From Paenibacillus harenae DSM 16969 (GTDB lineage Bacteria; Bacillota; Bacilli; Paenibacillales; Paenibacillaceae), in the NCBI RefSeq assembly GCF_000422465.1, contig NZ_AULV01000015.1, positions 186,001 to 250,000 on the forward strand: a DNA stretch of 64,000 nucleotides, given 5' to 3'. The notes beneath the pieces are model-generated. The model made no database searches. It was not told the DNA's origin and saw nothing but the letters and a program-made list of their open reading frames with translations. Shown here piece by piece: positions 17,856-26,504 of the stretch; positions within the stretch are counted from its first letter, which is position 1; each line of letters opens with the position of its first letter. The position numbers and the translations under genes are program-made.

Positions 17856-19184
17856 CTAATCGACTTGAATGTCAGGGAACGCGTTTTTCACTTCTTTCTT
17901 GAAATCGGCTACCACATCGTCGTAGCTCGTATTGTTCGTAATGCCTTGGCCCGCGACTTTTCTCCATTTGCTGAGCACTTCTTCGCCGTACTTGTCCGGC
18001 GCAATGCCCGGCATGGCGTTAACCAGCTCGTAGTATACCTTCATCGGATTTTGGTCGCCAAGAAGATTTACTTTGAACGTATCCATATTGTCCTGGTACA
18101 CCTTGCCGCTGCCCGGCATATTTCCGGTTTTGCCAAGGTTGTACTCCTGCCATTCCGGACTTGCGATATACTTGATAAATTCATAGGCAAGCTCTTTGTT
18201 CGGCGACTTCTCGTAAATGCCGCGATAAGTTCCGCCTGTGTAGAAGCCTTCCGGCGATTTCGCCATGCCGAATTTGCCTACCGCTTTGTCATCCTTGTTG
18301 TCGATCATGAACGTTGCCCAAGCAGGCATCGCGCTAAGAATGGCCGTACCGTCGTTCAGAGCATTGCCCCAGCCTGCGGACATGAAGCCCAGCTTCGCAT
18401 CGACGTTGTTCGCGCGGATCTGCTGCTGTGTCTCATAATACGTTTTCCATTTCGGATCAATGTTCAGCTTGCCTTCCTTCACCCAAGGCTCGGTATTGTA
18501 AGCTCCGATATCGAACAGGTCGCCGGCATTTTGCATCAAAAATACTTTGCCGCCGCTGTCTGCGTTTACTTTCTTGCCTAGCTCGATGATTTTGTCCCAG
18601 CTGTTTACCATTTCGCCGATTTTCTCCGGATCGTCCGTACCCAGGTATTTCTTCGCATTCTCGCGCAAATACCAGAACGCTCCAGGGGACGAGTGGTCGG
18701 ATACGGCGCGGATCGTACCGTCTGCCGCTCTGCCCAGCTCGCGAACATAAGGAATGTAGTCCTTCAAGAGGTCTTCGATCCCCATTGCCGACAGATCCGC
18801 AATGAAGTTGGCGTCGATGAACTTGCCGATATATCCTCTTTCCAGGTCGAATACGTCCGGCACATTATCTCCGGATTGCATAGCGGAGAGCAGCTTCGTC
18901 TGGTATTGGTCGCCGGGGAAAATATTAACTTCAACCTCGACGCCCGGGTTTTTCTCCTCAAATTTCAGACCCATTTCCTTCACTTGATCAAAGAATGTCC
19001 ATACAACCAGCTTTCCTTCAAGCGCCTTCGGTTCACCTGCCGGCGTATCTGTTTGTGCCGGATCGTTCCCTGCCGGAGACGGCTCGTTGCCCGTATTGCT
19101 GCCGGAATTGTTACCGCATCCTGCCGCAATGGTAAGTACCATTACAAGTGCTAACATCATGGAAAACCATTTTGACTTTTTCAA
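17856..19184 (-). CDS. CUT1 ABC transporter sugar-binding lipoprotein
   Basis: A 442-aa family 1 extracellular solute-binding protein. The lipoprotein signal ends in TIAAGC with acylated C23, followed by a Ser/Asn/Pro/Thr-rich linker to about residue 55. The mature part has the two-lobed MalE-like layout. The start is TTG at 19184, supported by AGGGGAGA five bases upstream and by the signal sequence that begins immediately. It follows two permease genes, and the operon carries no ATP-binding subunit, so a shared ATPase encoded elsewhere (MsmX-type) is expected. It should set the uptake specificity for the glycoside degraded by the downstream enzymes. Confidence 0.92.
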   Translation of the reverse strand: MKKSKWFSMMLALVMVLTIAAGCGNNSGSNTGNEPSPAGNDPAQTDTPAGEPKALEGKLVVWTFFDQVKEMGLKFEEKNPGVEVEVNIFPGDQYQTKLLSAMQSGDNVPDVFDLERGYIGKFIDANFIADLSAMGIEDLLKDYIPYVRELGRAADGTIRAVSDHSSPGAFWYLRENAKKYLGTDDPEKIGEMVNSWDKIIELGKKVNADSGGKVFLMQNAGDLFDIGAYNTEPWVKEGKLNIDPKWKTYYETQQQIRANNVDAKLGFMSAGWGNALNDGTAILSAMPAWATFMIDNKDDKAVGKFGMAKSPEGFYTGGTYRGIYEKSPNKELAYEFIKYIASPEWQEYNLGKTGNMPGSGKVYQDNMDTFKVNLLGDQNPMKVYYELVNAMPGIAPDKYGEEVLSKWRKVAGQGITNNTSYDDVVADFKKEVKNAFPDIQVD

Positions 19185-19299
19185 GCTAATCTCCCCTTCA
19201 ATCGTTATGAATACCGTTGTAACCCATCGTCCTATTGCAGCATTACTGGCACGCTTACGGTCCGAGCATCACCTCTTTCAATAGAGTCCGTTATTCGAA

Positions 19300-20151
19300 T
19301 CAGCCCTTCACGGCACCGGCGGCAACACCGCTGATTATGCGTTTGGACATAATGGAGAAGAAGATCAGAATCGGCACAACCGAGATGACAATCCCTACGT
19401 ACTGCGCGCCGAAATCCGATGAGAACTGCGATTTGACGCTGGCGATCATGACGGGAAGCGTCTGAAGGTCGTTGTTGAACAAAATAATCATCGGCGTCAG
19501 GAAGTCGTTCCACTTCCCGATAAACGAGAAGATGCCGAGCGTCGCAAGTCCCGGCGCCATTAACGGAAGAACGAGCTTGTGAAAGATGTTCAGCTCCCCG
19601 CAGCCGTCGATTCTTCCCGATTCAATAATTTCATTCGGCACGGAGGAATCCGCAATTTGCTTCATCAGGAAGATTCCGAAAGCATCACGGATCCCCGTCA
19701 GAATTAGCGGCCAGTACGTATTCAGCATGTGGAAGACATTCATCAGCTTATAGAAGCCGATGATGCCAAGCTGACCGGGAATCATCATCGTGCCCAGTAC
19801 AAACAGGAACAGTCCGTTCCGGTACTTGAAGTTGTATTTCGAGAATCCGTAACCCGCAAGCGCGGCGAAATAAAGATTGAGAGCCGTGAACGTCACCGTA
19901 ATGAAGATGGTGTTCAGAAATCCACGCCAAATATTAACCGTCGAGATAAGCCGGTTGTAGTTCACCATGAATTGGTCGCCCGGCCAGAACAGCAGGCTGC
20001 GGGCAATATCCGAATTCGCATGCGTCGATGTGATAAACATGCTGTAGAAAGGAACAAGACATGTGACCGCAACCAAAATCAGAAATAGATATAACACCGT
20101 TTTTGAAACGATCAATCCCAGGCGCATCGGCTCTTTCCTCGCTTCGTTCAT
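19300..20151 (-). CDS. CUT1 ABC transporter permease, MalG-like
   Basis: A 283-aa inner-membrane permease with about six hydrophobic segments. An EAA-loop variant (ESGRIDGCGE followed by LPLMAPGLA, about 189-212) contacts the ATPase. It begins with a cytoplasmic basic tail and ends in the common VAAGAVKG. It follows the MalF-like permease by 13 bases and precedes the binding-protein gene by 115 bases, and pairs with the former to form the channel of the sugar importer. Confidence 0.92.
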   Translation of the reverse strand: MNEARKEPMRLGLIVSKTVLYLFLILVAVTCLVPFYSMFITSTHANSDIARSLLFWPGDQFMVNYNRLISTVNIWRGFLNTIFITVTFTALNLYFAALAGYGFSKYNFKYRNGLFLFVLGTMMIPGQLGIIGFYKLMNVFHMLNTYWPLILTGIRDAFGIFLMKQIADSSVPNEIIESGRIDGCGELNIFHKLVLPLMAPGLATLGIFSFIGKWNDFLTPMIILFNNDLQTLPVMIASVKSQFSSDFGAQYVGIVISVVPILIFFSIMSKRIISGVAAGAVKG

Positions 20152-20164
20152 GTCGATAGGCCTC

Positions 20165-21037
20165 CTATTCCTTCAGCTTAGAAGCTTTCGCCGTGACGAG
20201 CGTAAAGAACATCACTACAATGAATATGGCGTAGGCGATCGCAGATCCGTAGCTGTAATCAAAGTTTTTGAAAGCAGTTTCATACAAATACATAACCATC
20301 GTTCTTGTTGCATTGTCCGGTCCGTTGCCGAGCATTAGCGGAGCATCGAACAGCTGCAATCCGCCGATAACGGATGTTATGAAGGTGAACAGGAATACCG
20401 GACGGAGCATCGGCAGCGTAATCCACCATGCCGTCTGCAGCTTGGAAGCGCCGTCTACCTCAGCGGCCTCGTATACTTCGCTCGGAATGGATTGCAGGCC
20501 GGCGATAAAGACGATCAGATTGAATCCGAAATACTGCCAGCAGATGACCAGACCTACGATTGCCCTTGACCACCAAGGACTGTTAAACCAGTTGATCGGC
20601 TCCGATACCCAGCCAAATTCCATCAGGAGCTTATTGACGCTGCCGGTCTGCCAATCGAACATCAGACTGAACATAACGCCGAGCGTAATGGGAGTAATAA
20701 TATGCGGGAAGTAATAGACCGCCCGGAAAAAGTGCTTTCCCTTAATAAACTTCTCATTCAGAATCAATGCGAGCACCAGCGCAATTATCAGCTGCGGAAC
20801 AATCGAAATGACCCATATGATAAGCGTGTTCAGAACCGCTTGGTAGAAGAAGGCATCCTGCACGATTCTGACGTAGTTATCCCAGCCGGTAAACACCGGA
20901 TCGCTGAATCCGTCCCACTTCGTCAGGCTTAAGTAGAACGTATACAGGATCGGAGTGAGGCCGAATACGGCAAATCCGATAAAAAACGGAGCGATAAAAA
21001 GGTAACCGAAATACGATTTGTTAATTTTGCTATTCAT
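20165..21037 (-). CDS. CUT1 ABC transporter permease, MalF-like
   Basis: A permease of about 290 aa with six membrane segments and the EAA loop YEAAEVDGASKLQ followed by LPMLRP. The preferred start is ATG 21037, with AAAAGGG 9 bases upstream; a TTG at 21046 is in frame. The gene lies 15 bases behind lacI, which shows that the regulator and its transporter share a transcript. It forms the membrane channel with the next gene. Confidence 0.92.
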   Translation of the reverse strand: MNSKINKSYFGYLFIAPFFIGFAVFGLTPILYTFYLSLTKWDGFSDPVFTGWDNYVRIVQDAFFYQAVLNTLIIWVISIVPQLIIALVLALILNEKFIKGKHFFRAVYYFPHIITPITLGVMFSLMFDWQTGSVNKLLMEFGWVSEPINWFNSPWWSRAIVGLVICWQYFGFNLIVFIAGLQSIPSEVYEAAEVDGASKLQTAWWITLPMLRPVFLFTFITSVIGGLQLFDAPLMLGNGPDNATRTMVMYLYETAFKNFDYSYGSAIAYAIFIVVMFFTLVTAKASKLKE

Positions 21038-21052
21038 TTCACACAACCCTTT

Positions 21053-22054
21053 TCAGAAGAGTTTTCCGCAGGAATCGCGAATAATCAGCTCAGGCTTCAA
21101 CAAGTGGCTTCCAGGTGCTTCTTCTTCGCCGGCGATTTTCCGGAACAGTCCTTCAGCAGCCATTTTTCCAATCTCGCGAAACGGCTGGCGGACCGTCGTC
21201 AAGGAAGGATAAACCCAGCTCGATACCGTTATATCGTCAAATCCGACAATCGACATATCCTTCGGAACGTTCCTCCCGGATTCTTGAATTCGCCGGAGCG
21301 CCCCGATCGCCGCCTCGTCGCTTGATGCGACGACCGCTGTCACTTCGGGCTTATCAAGGATTTTCTCGATAGCGGCATAACCGCCCTGATTCGTCCAATC
21401 CGAAGAAACGACCCAATCCGGATTGTATTCCAGTTGCAAAGCATTCAGCGTCTGCCTATAGCCTTTAAACCGGTACTTGCTGGCCGAGACGGTATCGGGA
21501 CCGGAGATGTACGCGATATTGCGATGCCCGATTTGATTTAAATAAGTGACGACGTCAGCAATCCCGGCGGCATTATCGACATCTACTGAAAAAATCCCCT
21601 CCATTTCTCCGTGATCCCCAATCAGCGCAATCGGATAACCGGCTTCCCTAATCTGAACCAGATCCTCCCGGTTTCTCTTGCGGAAGCTGACCATAATAAC
21701 GCCGTCGACCTGCCCCTCGTATAACAAGTTCAAGAAAGAAATTTCATTGTCATAATTGGATGTCCAACTGAGAAAGATACAGTTATATCCGTTCATTCCC
21801 GCAATCTCTTCAATCCCTTTAATAATGCCGGAATAGAAGATGTTGGAAATATCGTCGATGACAATGCCAATCGTGTAGGTTTTATCCATCACGAGCCGGC
21901 GGGCGTTCGCGTTGCGGTGAAAGTTCAATTCCTTGATCGCTTTCTCCAGCGCCTCCTGCGTTGCTTTCTTTACTTGCTGCCCGTTCAAGTACCTGGACAC
22001 CGTGCTTTTAGAAGTATTTGCTAATTTGGCGACATCATGTATCGTTGGTCCCAT
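21053..22054 (-). CDS. LacI-family transcriptional regulator of the sugar operon
   Basis: About 333 aa. The N-terminal helix-turn-helix (PTIHDVAKLANTSKSTVSRYL, split here as TIHDVAKLAN and TSKSTVSRYL, with hinge NANARRL near residue 54) and a ribose-binding-like effector domain (residues 60-333, SSDEAAIGALR and GFDDITVS) define a LacI protein. It reads out of the same upstream region that holds three perfect TGGGAACGTTCCCA palindromes, so autoregulation and control of the whole operon are likely. ATG 22054 is preferred; a GTG at 22063 sits too near AAAGG. The effector is presumably the imported glycoside or a breakdown product. Confidence 0.92.
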   Translation of the reverse strand: MGPTIHDVAKLANTSKSTVSRYLNGQQVKKATQEALEKAIKELNFHRNANARRLVMDKTYTIGIVIDDISNIFYSGIIKGIEEIAGMNGYNCIFLSWTSNYDNEISFLNLLYEGQVDGVIMVSFRKRNREDLVQIREAGYPIALIGDHGEMEGIFSVDVDNAAGIADVVTYLNQIGHRNIAYISGPDTVSASKYRFKGYRQTLNALQLEYNPDWVVSSDWTNQGGYAAIEKILDKPEVTAVVASSDEAAIGALRRIQESGRNVPKDMSIVGFDDITVSSWVYPSLTTVRQPFREIGKMAAEGLFRKIAGEEEAPGSHLLKPELIIRDSCGKLF

Positions 22055-22095
22055 CTCTCTCACTGCCTTTCCAAAATCGGATGATTTTATGACCT

Positions 22096-22125
22096 ATTAT
22101 ATACGATATCATCCAATTTCGGGAA
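22096..22125 (-). promoter_or_regulatory. Proximal promoter P1 of the LacI operon
   Basis: A perfect TATAAT (22096-22101) lies 42 bases before the lacI start. The -35 position, 18 bases away, falls inside operator O1 (TTCCCG) and matches the consensus poorly. A repressor on O1 would block RNA polymerase directly. Confidence 0.5.
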
Positions 22126-22134
22126 CGTTCCCAA
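22119..22134. promoter_or_regulatory. LacI operator O1
   Basis: Perfect palindrome GGGAACGTTCCC at 22121-22132 with a central CG, as in most LacI-family sites. Two further copies lie at 22187 and 22409. It overlaps the -35 region of P1. It departs from the CcpA cre consensus at both W positions, so the local LacI protein is the better candidate. Confidence 0.75.
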
Positions 22135-22185
22135 AAATGAATTGAACGACGGGCTGTTTGAACGCTCATGCTCCTTTTGCAATTT

Positions 22186-22199
22186 TGGGAACGTTCCCA
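22186..22199. promoter_or_regulatory. LacI operator O2
   Basis: Perfect TGGGAACGTTCCCA palindrome. Its centre is 66 bases from O1, about 6.3 turns, which would allow repressor looping. Confidence 0.75.
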
Positions 22200-22407
22200 T
22201 TGTTGGCTAAAAAAGAAGCGTCGATAAACGGCTTATACTTATTTTCGATGTTGGTATTATTTGCATGTTGGCAGCCTTTGGTCCAATGCAAGTAGCCTTT
22301 TGTGTGACGTTGACAGCCTTTTGTGCGTTTTTAGTCGGCCTTATTGGTAGAGCCAGTTACCAACTTTGTTGTGCTTTATGTTATTTACCAGCCTCATCGC
22401 ATGATTT

Positions 22408-22421
22408 TGGGAACGTTCCCA
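22408..22421. promoter_or_regulatory. LacI operator O3
   Basis: Third perfect TGGGAACGTTCCCA, centred 222 bases from O2 and about 55-65 bases downstream of the predicted start of the distal promoter P2. It could act as a roadblock for P2 or as a looping partner for O1/O2. Confidence 0.75.
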
Positions 22422-22480
22422 GTTCGATGAAAATAAAAAAAGCATCATTGATCTGTAAGCGATTTCAGCTTTGTGACAAT

Positions 22481-22509
22481 AATATACCGTGTTCAAGATG
22501 GGTTGTCAA
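22481..22509 (-). promoter_or_regulatory. Distal promoter P2 of the LacI operon
   Basis: TTGACA (22504-22509) and TATATT (22481-22486) are separated by exactly 17 bases, a near-consensus sigma-A promoter directed toward lacI. Transcripts would carry a leader of about 420 bases containing O3, O2 and O1. Confidence 0.65.
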
Positions 22510-22589
22510 TATGAAAATCAAATGAAAATTCTTAAAAAACCTGCCTCTCATCAGCACAGATTGTTGTATGAACTTACGAAAGCCTGCGT

Positions 22590-22867
<278 letters not shown>

Positions 22868-22904
22868 TAGTTATTCACGTGCGGCGAAGATAATTACTCA
22901 ATAG

Positions 22905-22935
22905 AAAAAAGCCTGCTGACTATTAATCTGCAGGC
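22905..22935 (-). terminator. Intrinsic terminator of the MFS gene
   Basis: GCCTGC (22911-22916) pairs with GCAGGC (22930-22935), followed on the minus strand by six T. Confidence 0.8.
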
Positions 22936-22968
22936 CTCAGATAGACGTTACATGAAGCTGTGCCATTC

Positions 22969-24150
22969 CTATCGTTCAATGATTCGCGATGCGGCGAAAA
23001 ACCAGACGAGGAAAGCAAAGCATAGAACCGCGATAAAGCCGTAACCGCCGAACACGTCATACCGGGACGCAAAGTAGCCGAAGCCCAAACCTCCCAGAAT
23101 ATGCACCAAGTTCAAGCCTAACGACTGAAAGGAATCGATTGTCGCCCGTATCGCAGAGTCGATTCGGCGGTGCAGATAGCCGGTGACGAGAGGCTCCATT
23201 ACGCCGGAAAACAAACAGACGAGCAGGATCGCCGATAGACCGGCATAGCTCCTGCTAGCTGCGGCAATGGCGAAGCCGATCGCGAATATCGCCGTTATGC
23301 TCAAGATCAGCGACCTGTAGCTGAAGCGGCCAAGAAGCGCGTGAGCCAACAGGCTGCCTGGAAGCCTCAGAAGCATGATCACCGAGGACATGAGGCCAAA
23401 GTAAATAATTGGCACTCCCAACCGGTCAACATGCAGCTGCCAAAATTCGTCCACAAACCCGATCGCCGTACCCGTCACCATACCCGATAAAACGACAAGG
23501 CAGACTCCCGGATTCCTCCGGAAAAAGCGCAAGGATTCCGTTACATATTGCCTAACCGGAACCGCTTCCTCTTCCGGAGCGCCTCCGGCGGCGGCAGGCG
23601 GATCAACAAGCAGGAACGTGAGGAGCAGCGCGATCAGCGCGCTGCAGAGCGACAGCGCGTAGTTCAGCTCAAGGCCGAACCGGTTGGCAAGCAAGCTGCC
23701 GCTTAGCGCAGCCAAGATAGCGCCTGCCAAATCAACGGCGTTCAGACGGCCGAGCTGCTTCTCGAAAAAAGAAGCCTTCCCTTGCAGCATTAAAGTATCG
23801 TAGAGCAAGGCGTTCTCCGAGCCGCTGCTCGCTGAACGGCTGATTCCGGCCAGGAAGACAACGAGCGCAAAATGCCAAAATTCCGTCGCGAACAGCAGAA
23901 TCAGAAATTCGGCGCATCCGAGCAGGGCGCTTATGACCAGCATTCTTTTCCGGCTCCATCTGTCTGCGATCATGCCTGTCGGAACCTCCAGGAGGACGAT
24001 CGTTACCGCATATATAATCTCCGCATACACGACCATTTGGATGGTCATGCCTCTCTCCTCCCAGTAAAGCCTTTCAATGACGTAAGCCGGGATGAGGCTG
24101 GAAAAGAATCGAAAAACATAAAGCACCCTCAGGTTGACTGTGAAATTCAT
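22969..24150 (-). CDS. MFS transporter, probable drug efflux
   Basis: A 393-aa membrane protein with about 12 hydrophobic segments and a central loop near 185-200. The stretch GMIADRWSRKRML (about 59-71) is the MFS loop 2-3 signature. The start ATG 24150 has GGAAGGGAG six bases upstream; an in-frame ATG at 24186 would add 12 hydrophilic residues. The gene has its own promoter and terminator and is preceded by a 9-codon leader peptide with a strong ribosome-binding site. That arrangement is typical of antibiotic-inducible resistance genes. The transported compound is unknown. Confidence 0.85.
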   Translation of the reverse strand: MNFTVNLRVLYVFRFFSSLIPAYVIERLYWEERGMTIQMVVYAEIIYAVTIVLLEVPTGMIADRWSRKRMLVISALLGCAEFLILLFATEFWHFALVVFLAGISRSASSGSENALLYDTLMLQGKASFFEKQLGRLNAVDLAGAILAALSGSLLANRFGLELNYALSLCSALIALLLTFLLVDPPAAAGGAPEEEAVPVRQYVTESLRFFRRNPGVCLVVLSGMVTGTAIGFVDEFWQLHVDRLGVPIIYFGLMSSVIMLLRLPGSLLAHALLGRFSYRSLILSITAIFAIGFAIAAASRSYAGLSAILLVCLFSGVMEPLVTGYLHRRIDSAIRATIDSFQSLGLNLVHILGGLGFGYFASRYDVFGGYGFIAVLCFAFLVWFFAASRIIER

Positions 24151-24234
24151 AAGGAGCTCCCTTCCATGATCGAATTGGGCTGACATGGCTCAATCGGATC
24201 AGGGGGGCGCTCTTGGTGCCCGGGTTTTTACATC

Positions 24235-24264
24235 TTAGCAGGGGGGTCTTATGAATGAAATCAT
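24235..24264 (-). CDS. Putative leader peptide MISFIRPPC upstream of the MFS gene
   Basis: Nine codons and TAA, preceded by GGAGGAG at an ideal 8-base distance. It lies about 30 bases downstream of the predicted transcription start and 85 bases before the MFS ATG. A Pro-Pro-Cys end before the stop could stall ribosomes. Ribosome-mediated induction of the exporter is the proposed role; no terminator hairpin with a T run is evident after it, so translational control is likelier than attenuation. Confidence 0.5.
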   Translation of the reverse strand: MISFIRPPC

Positions 24265-24300
24265 GTGTTGATCTCCTCCAGTGGATTCATCGTTACCTTA

Positions 24301-24329
24301 ATCTTACTTCCCGGCACCGGGGGGGTCAA
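24301..24329 (-). promoter_or_regulatory. Promoter of the MFS gene
   Basis: TTGACC (24324-24329) and TAAGAT (24301-24306) with a 17-base spacer, directed toward the leader peptide and MFS gene. Confidence 0.6.
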
Positions 24330-24439
24330 TGCATTCAACATGTTCCAACCTGCTTTTAACGAAGACCGCTGCCTTTTTTTATTCCGGAAATCCGCCCTCT
24401 AAATCATTCCCCAAACTATATAACCAGAATTTAACATGA

Positions 24440-24471
24440 AAAAAACAAAAACCCGACCGCTAAAGGTCAGG
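24440..24471 (-). terminator. Intrinsic terminator of the aldo/keto reductase gene
   Basis: CCTGACC pairs with GGTCGGG (one G-T pair), followed by TTTTTGTTTTTTT on the minus strand. Confidence 0.8.
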
Positions 24472-24495
24472 ATTTTGCGAGATATATTGGTAACA

Positions 24496-25419
24496 CTACA
24501 GCCGAACATCCTGCGGATGAGGCCCCGTAACAAGCCCGGCCGCCCTTGCGTTTGCCGCAACCTGCTCAGGGTCCTTGCAGCCGGGTATGACTGCAGTTAC
24601 GGCAGGGTGCTTGAGACACCAGGCAAGCGCCCAGCTTGCCATTTCGACGCCTTGCGGCACCTCTTCGCGTTGAATCCGCTCGACCTCCAATAGCTTCAGC
24701 CGGGTATTCTCGGCATCATGGCGGTGACGCACATCCGTACTGCCGAACACTGCGCCCGGCTTGTATTTACCGCTCAAGTAGCCGCTGGCTAACGGCACGC
24801 GGGCGAGCACGCCCAGGTCCTGACGCTCGCAGGAAGGGAATACCCGTTCCTCCGGCATGCGGTCGAGCCTGTTGTATACCACTTGAATGGCCCGGGAGTT
24901 TACTCTCGCGGATGCATCCGTCTGGTGCAAATTATCATTGCTCCCGATGGAAGTGCCTAGAAAGCGGATTTTGCCCGCTTCGATCTGCTTATCCAGCGCG
25001 GTCCACAGTTCGTCGTTATCGAACGCCTGATCCGGACCGGAATGAAATTGGTACAAATCAATGTAATCCGTCTTCAGCGCCCGCAGGGAAGCATCCAGTT
25101 GAGCGATTACCCCCTTCGCGTCAAAAGCGTCCGTTCGAGTGAAGCGCTCATGAAAATGATGGCCGAATTTCGTCGCTATGATCCAATCCTCGCGTTTGCG
25201 GCGGCTTATGTAATCGCCAATGAGAGATTCGGAGAGATGATCGCCGTAGCATTCCGCGGTATCCATTAGATTAATGCCAAGCTCCTGCCCCTTGTCGAGA
25301 ATCGCATCCGCTTCCTCTTGCGCGTACTCCCTGCCCCATTCGCCTCCAAATTGCCAGGTTCCGATCCCGATGACCGATACGTGTAATTCCGTGCTGCCCA
25401 GTCTCCTGTACTTCACCAT
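24496..25419 (-). CDS. Aldo/keto reductase
   Basis: A 307-aa NADPH-dependent AKR with the usual barrel. The tetrad is visible as D and Y in LMDTAECYG (about 51-59), K in IATKFGHH (about 82-89) and H in LYQFHSGP (about 118-125). The C-terminal IPGCKDPEQVAANARA is the nucleotide-binding end. The start ATG 25419 follows AGAGGAG by five bases; ORF extension to 25434 is not supported. It probably reduces a small aldehyde or ketone; substrate cannot be inferred. It stands alone with its own terminator. Confidence 0.9.
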   Translation of the reverse strand: MVKYRRLGSTELHVSVIGIGTWQFGGEWGREYAQEEADAILDKGQELGINLMDTAECYGDHLSESLIGDYISRRKREDWIIATKFGHHFHERFTRTDAFDAKGVIAQLDASLRALKTDYIDLYQFHSGPDQAFDNDELWTALDKQIEAGKIRFLGTSIGSNDNLHQTDASARVNSRAIQVVYNRLDRMPEERVFPSCERQDLGVLARVPLASGYLSGKYKPGAVFGSTDVRHRHDAENTRLKLLEVERIQREEVPQGVEMASWALAWCLKHPAVTAVIPGCKDPEQVAANARAAGLVTGPHPQDVRL

Positions 25420-25467
25420 GAACACTCCTCTCAAGTCCGTTTCGGCTTACCTTGTCTATTATACCCT

Positions 25468-26052
25468 TCACCCCGGAGCCGGGGCAAAACGCTCCTTAAG
25501 AGAAGCCCGCGTATGAACCAGCATTATCGGCACTAACTGCTCTTTACGCAGGCCTATGCGCCGCGTGCCGTCCGGATGCATGGCCGACAGCAGCAGCCGG
25601 AGGTAAGAAGTGGACAACCGCCTGAAGGCTCCCGGCCGCAGCGGATGGCGTTCAAAGCCGAGCCCATGCGTAATTCCGCGGTGAAGCAGCGTAACGCCGA
25701 TCAACGCTTTCACCTGCGAGAGCTCCGGCTTTGTTTCGAGCGCATCGCTTATCTGCCGCAGCGAATCGCGCGCCATCCGCGCCACGTGGAGCGCCGCGCG
25801 GTCCGATCCGCCGGATTGGAGCAGCTGCAGCACCTTCCCGTTATCCAGATGGAGCTCCCCGACCCAATCCCCGCTGCGGATTCGAGTGCCGTCTTGGCAT
25901 TCGATACGGTCTCCGCTGTGCCTCTTCAGCATCAATTTGCAAATGCCATACTGCAAGGTGCAGGGGCTGCGCCAGCGCAGCGCATAGCCGAAGCCCTTCT
26001 CCCACGTCATCCAAAGCGATCTTATGATCGTCTTACGAGTCCCAGCCCACAT
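25468..26052 (-). CDS. Small conserved-looking protein, possibly YkoP-like
   Basis: 194 aa, basic, without signal peptide or membrane segments. The central block IRSGDWVGELHLDNGKVLQLL and the LRPGAFRRLSTSYLRLL stretch recall YkoP-type domains of Bacillus and Paenibacillus proteins; that recognition is weak. GGGGAGGG precedes ATG 26052 by about 9 bases. It lies upstream of, and in the same direction as, the aldo/keto reductase. I assign no function. The 200 bases upstream show nothing beyond the tRNA promoter on the other strand. Confidence 0.65.
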   Translation of the reverse strand: MWAGTRKTIIRSLWMTWEKGFGYALRWRSPCTLQYGICKLMLKRHSGDRIECQDGTRIRSGDWVGELHLDNGKVLQLLQSGGSDRAALHVARMARDSLRQISDALETKPELSQVKALIGVTLLHRGITHGLGFERHPLRPGAFRRLSTSYLRLLLSAMHPDGTRRIGLRKEQLVPIMLVHTRASLKERFAPAPG

Positions 26053-26255
26053 GATTCCATGCCCTCCCCATGTTTGTCCTGCCGAATAGGAAGACAGAAG
26101 CCGCGCAGCCGCTTTCTTCCATTTTTCACTAATCTTATTGTAGGCGGCCTAACGAGGGAGCGACACCGACTGACGTCTATTCGCCTCCCGTACATAAGGC
26201 TTGGGGAGCCTACGCCGGAAGACGGAGGAACTTGATTTTAACCGTTGTAAAAGCC

Positions 26256-26284
26256 TTTACAAGATGCCGGGCCCTCCTTATAAT
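26256..26284 (+). promoter_or_regulatory. tRNA promoter
   Basis: TTTACA (26256-26261), 17-base spacer, TATAAT (26279-26284); the predicted start is about 20 bases before the tRNA. Confidence 0.75.
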
Positions 26285-26312
26285 ATGGGCTAACAGCATG
26301 TTTTTTCTTCGT

Positions 26313-26386
26313 CGGGGTATGGCGCAGTCTGGTAGCGCGCACCCTTGGGGTGGGTGAGGCCGTGGGTTCGAATCCCGCTACTCCGA
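26313..26386 (+). tRNA. tRNA-Pro (anticodon GGG)
   Basis: A complete 74-base cloverleaf: acceptor CGGGGTA with TACTCCG (one G-T pair), D stem GCGC/GCGC, anticodon stem CACCC/GGGTG with loop TTGGGGT giving anticodon GGG at 26347-26349, and T arm GTGGG-TTCGAAT-CCCGC. The discriminator is A and CCA is not encoded. It reads CCC/CCU codons. Confidence 0.95.
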
Positions 26387-26405
26387 TTCCAAAAAAAAAA
26401 CAAAC

Positions 26406-26447
26406 AACCATCCTTAAACGCGAACCGCGGCGGGATGGTTTTTTGTT
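26406..26447. terminator. Bidirectional terminator between the tRNA and the chemoreceptor gene
   Basis: AACCATCC (26406-26413) pairs with GGATGGTT (26433-26440). T-rich ends follow on both strands: TTTTTTGTTTG on plus, and GTTTGTTTTTTTTTT on minus. Confidence 0.85.
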
Positions 26448-26504
26448 TGAATGGCAGTCGGTATCCAATAAAAATTTCATTTTTACTTGAGCGACCCGCA
26501 GCAA

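Noticed and set aside
22119..22421. The three palindromes as CcpA cre sites
   Set aside because: Both W positions of the cre consensus are G/C; a cognate LacI operator fits better.
22265..22525. 86-codon plus-strand ORF in the lacI upstream gap
   Set aside because: No ribosome-binding site, and it covers operator O3 and promoter P2 on the other strand.
26238..26504. Minus-strand 88-codon ORF across the tRNA-Pro
   Set aside because: It is the antisense of the tRNA and its terminator; the GFEPTASPTP-type sequence is a known artefact of tRNA antisense reading.
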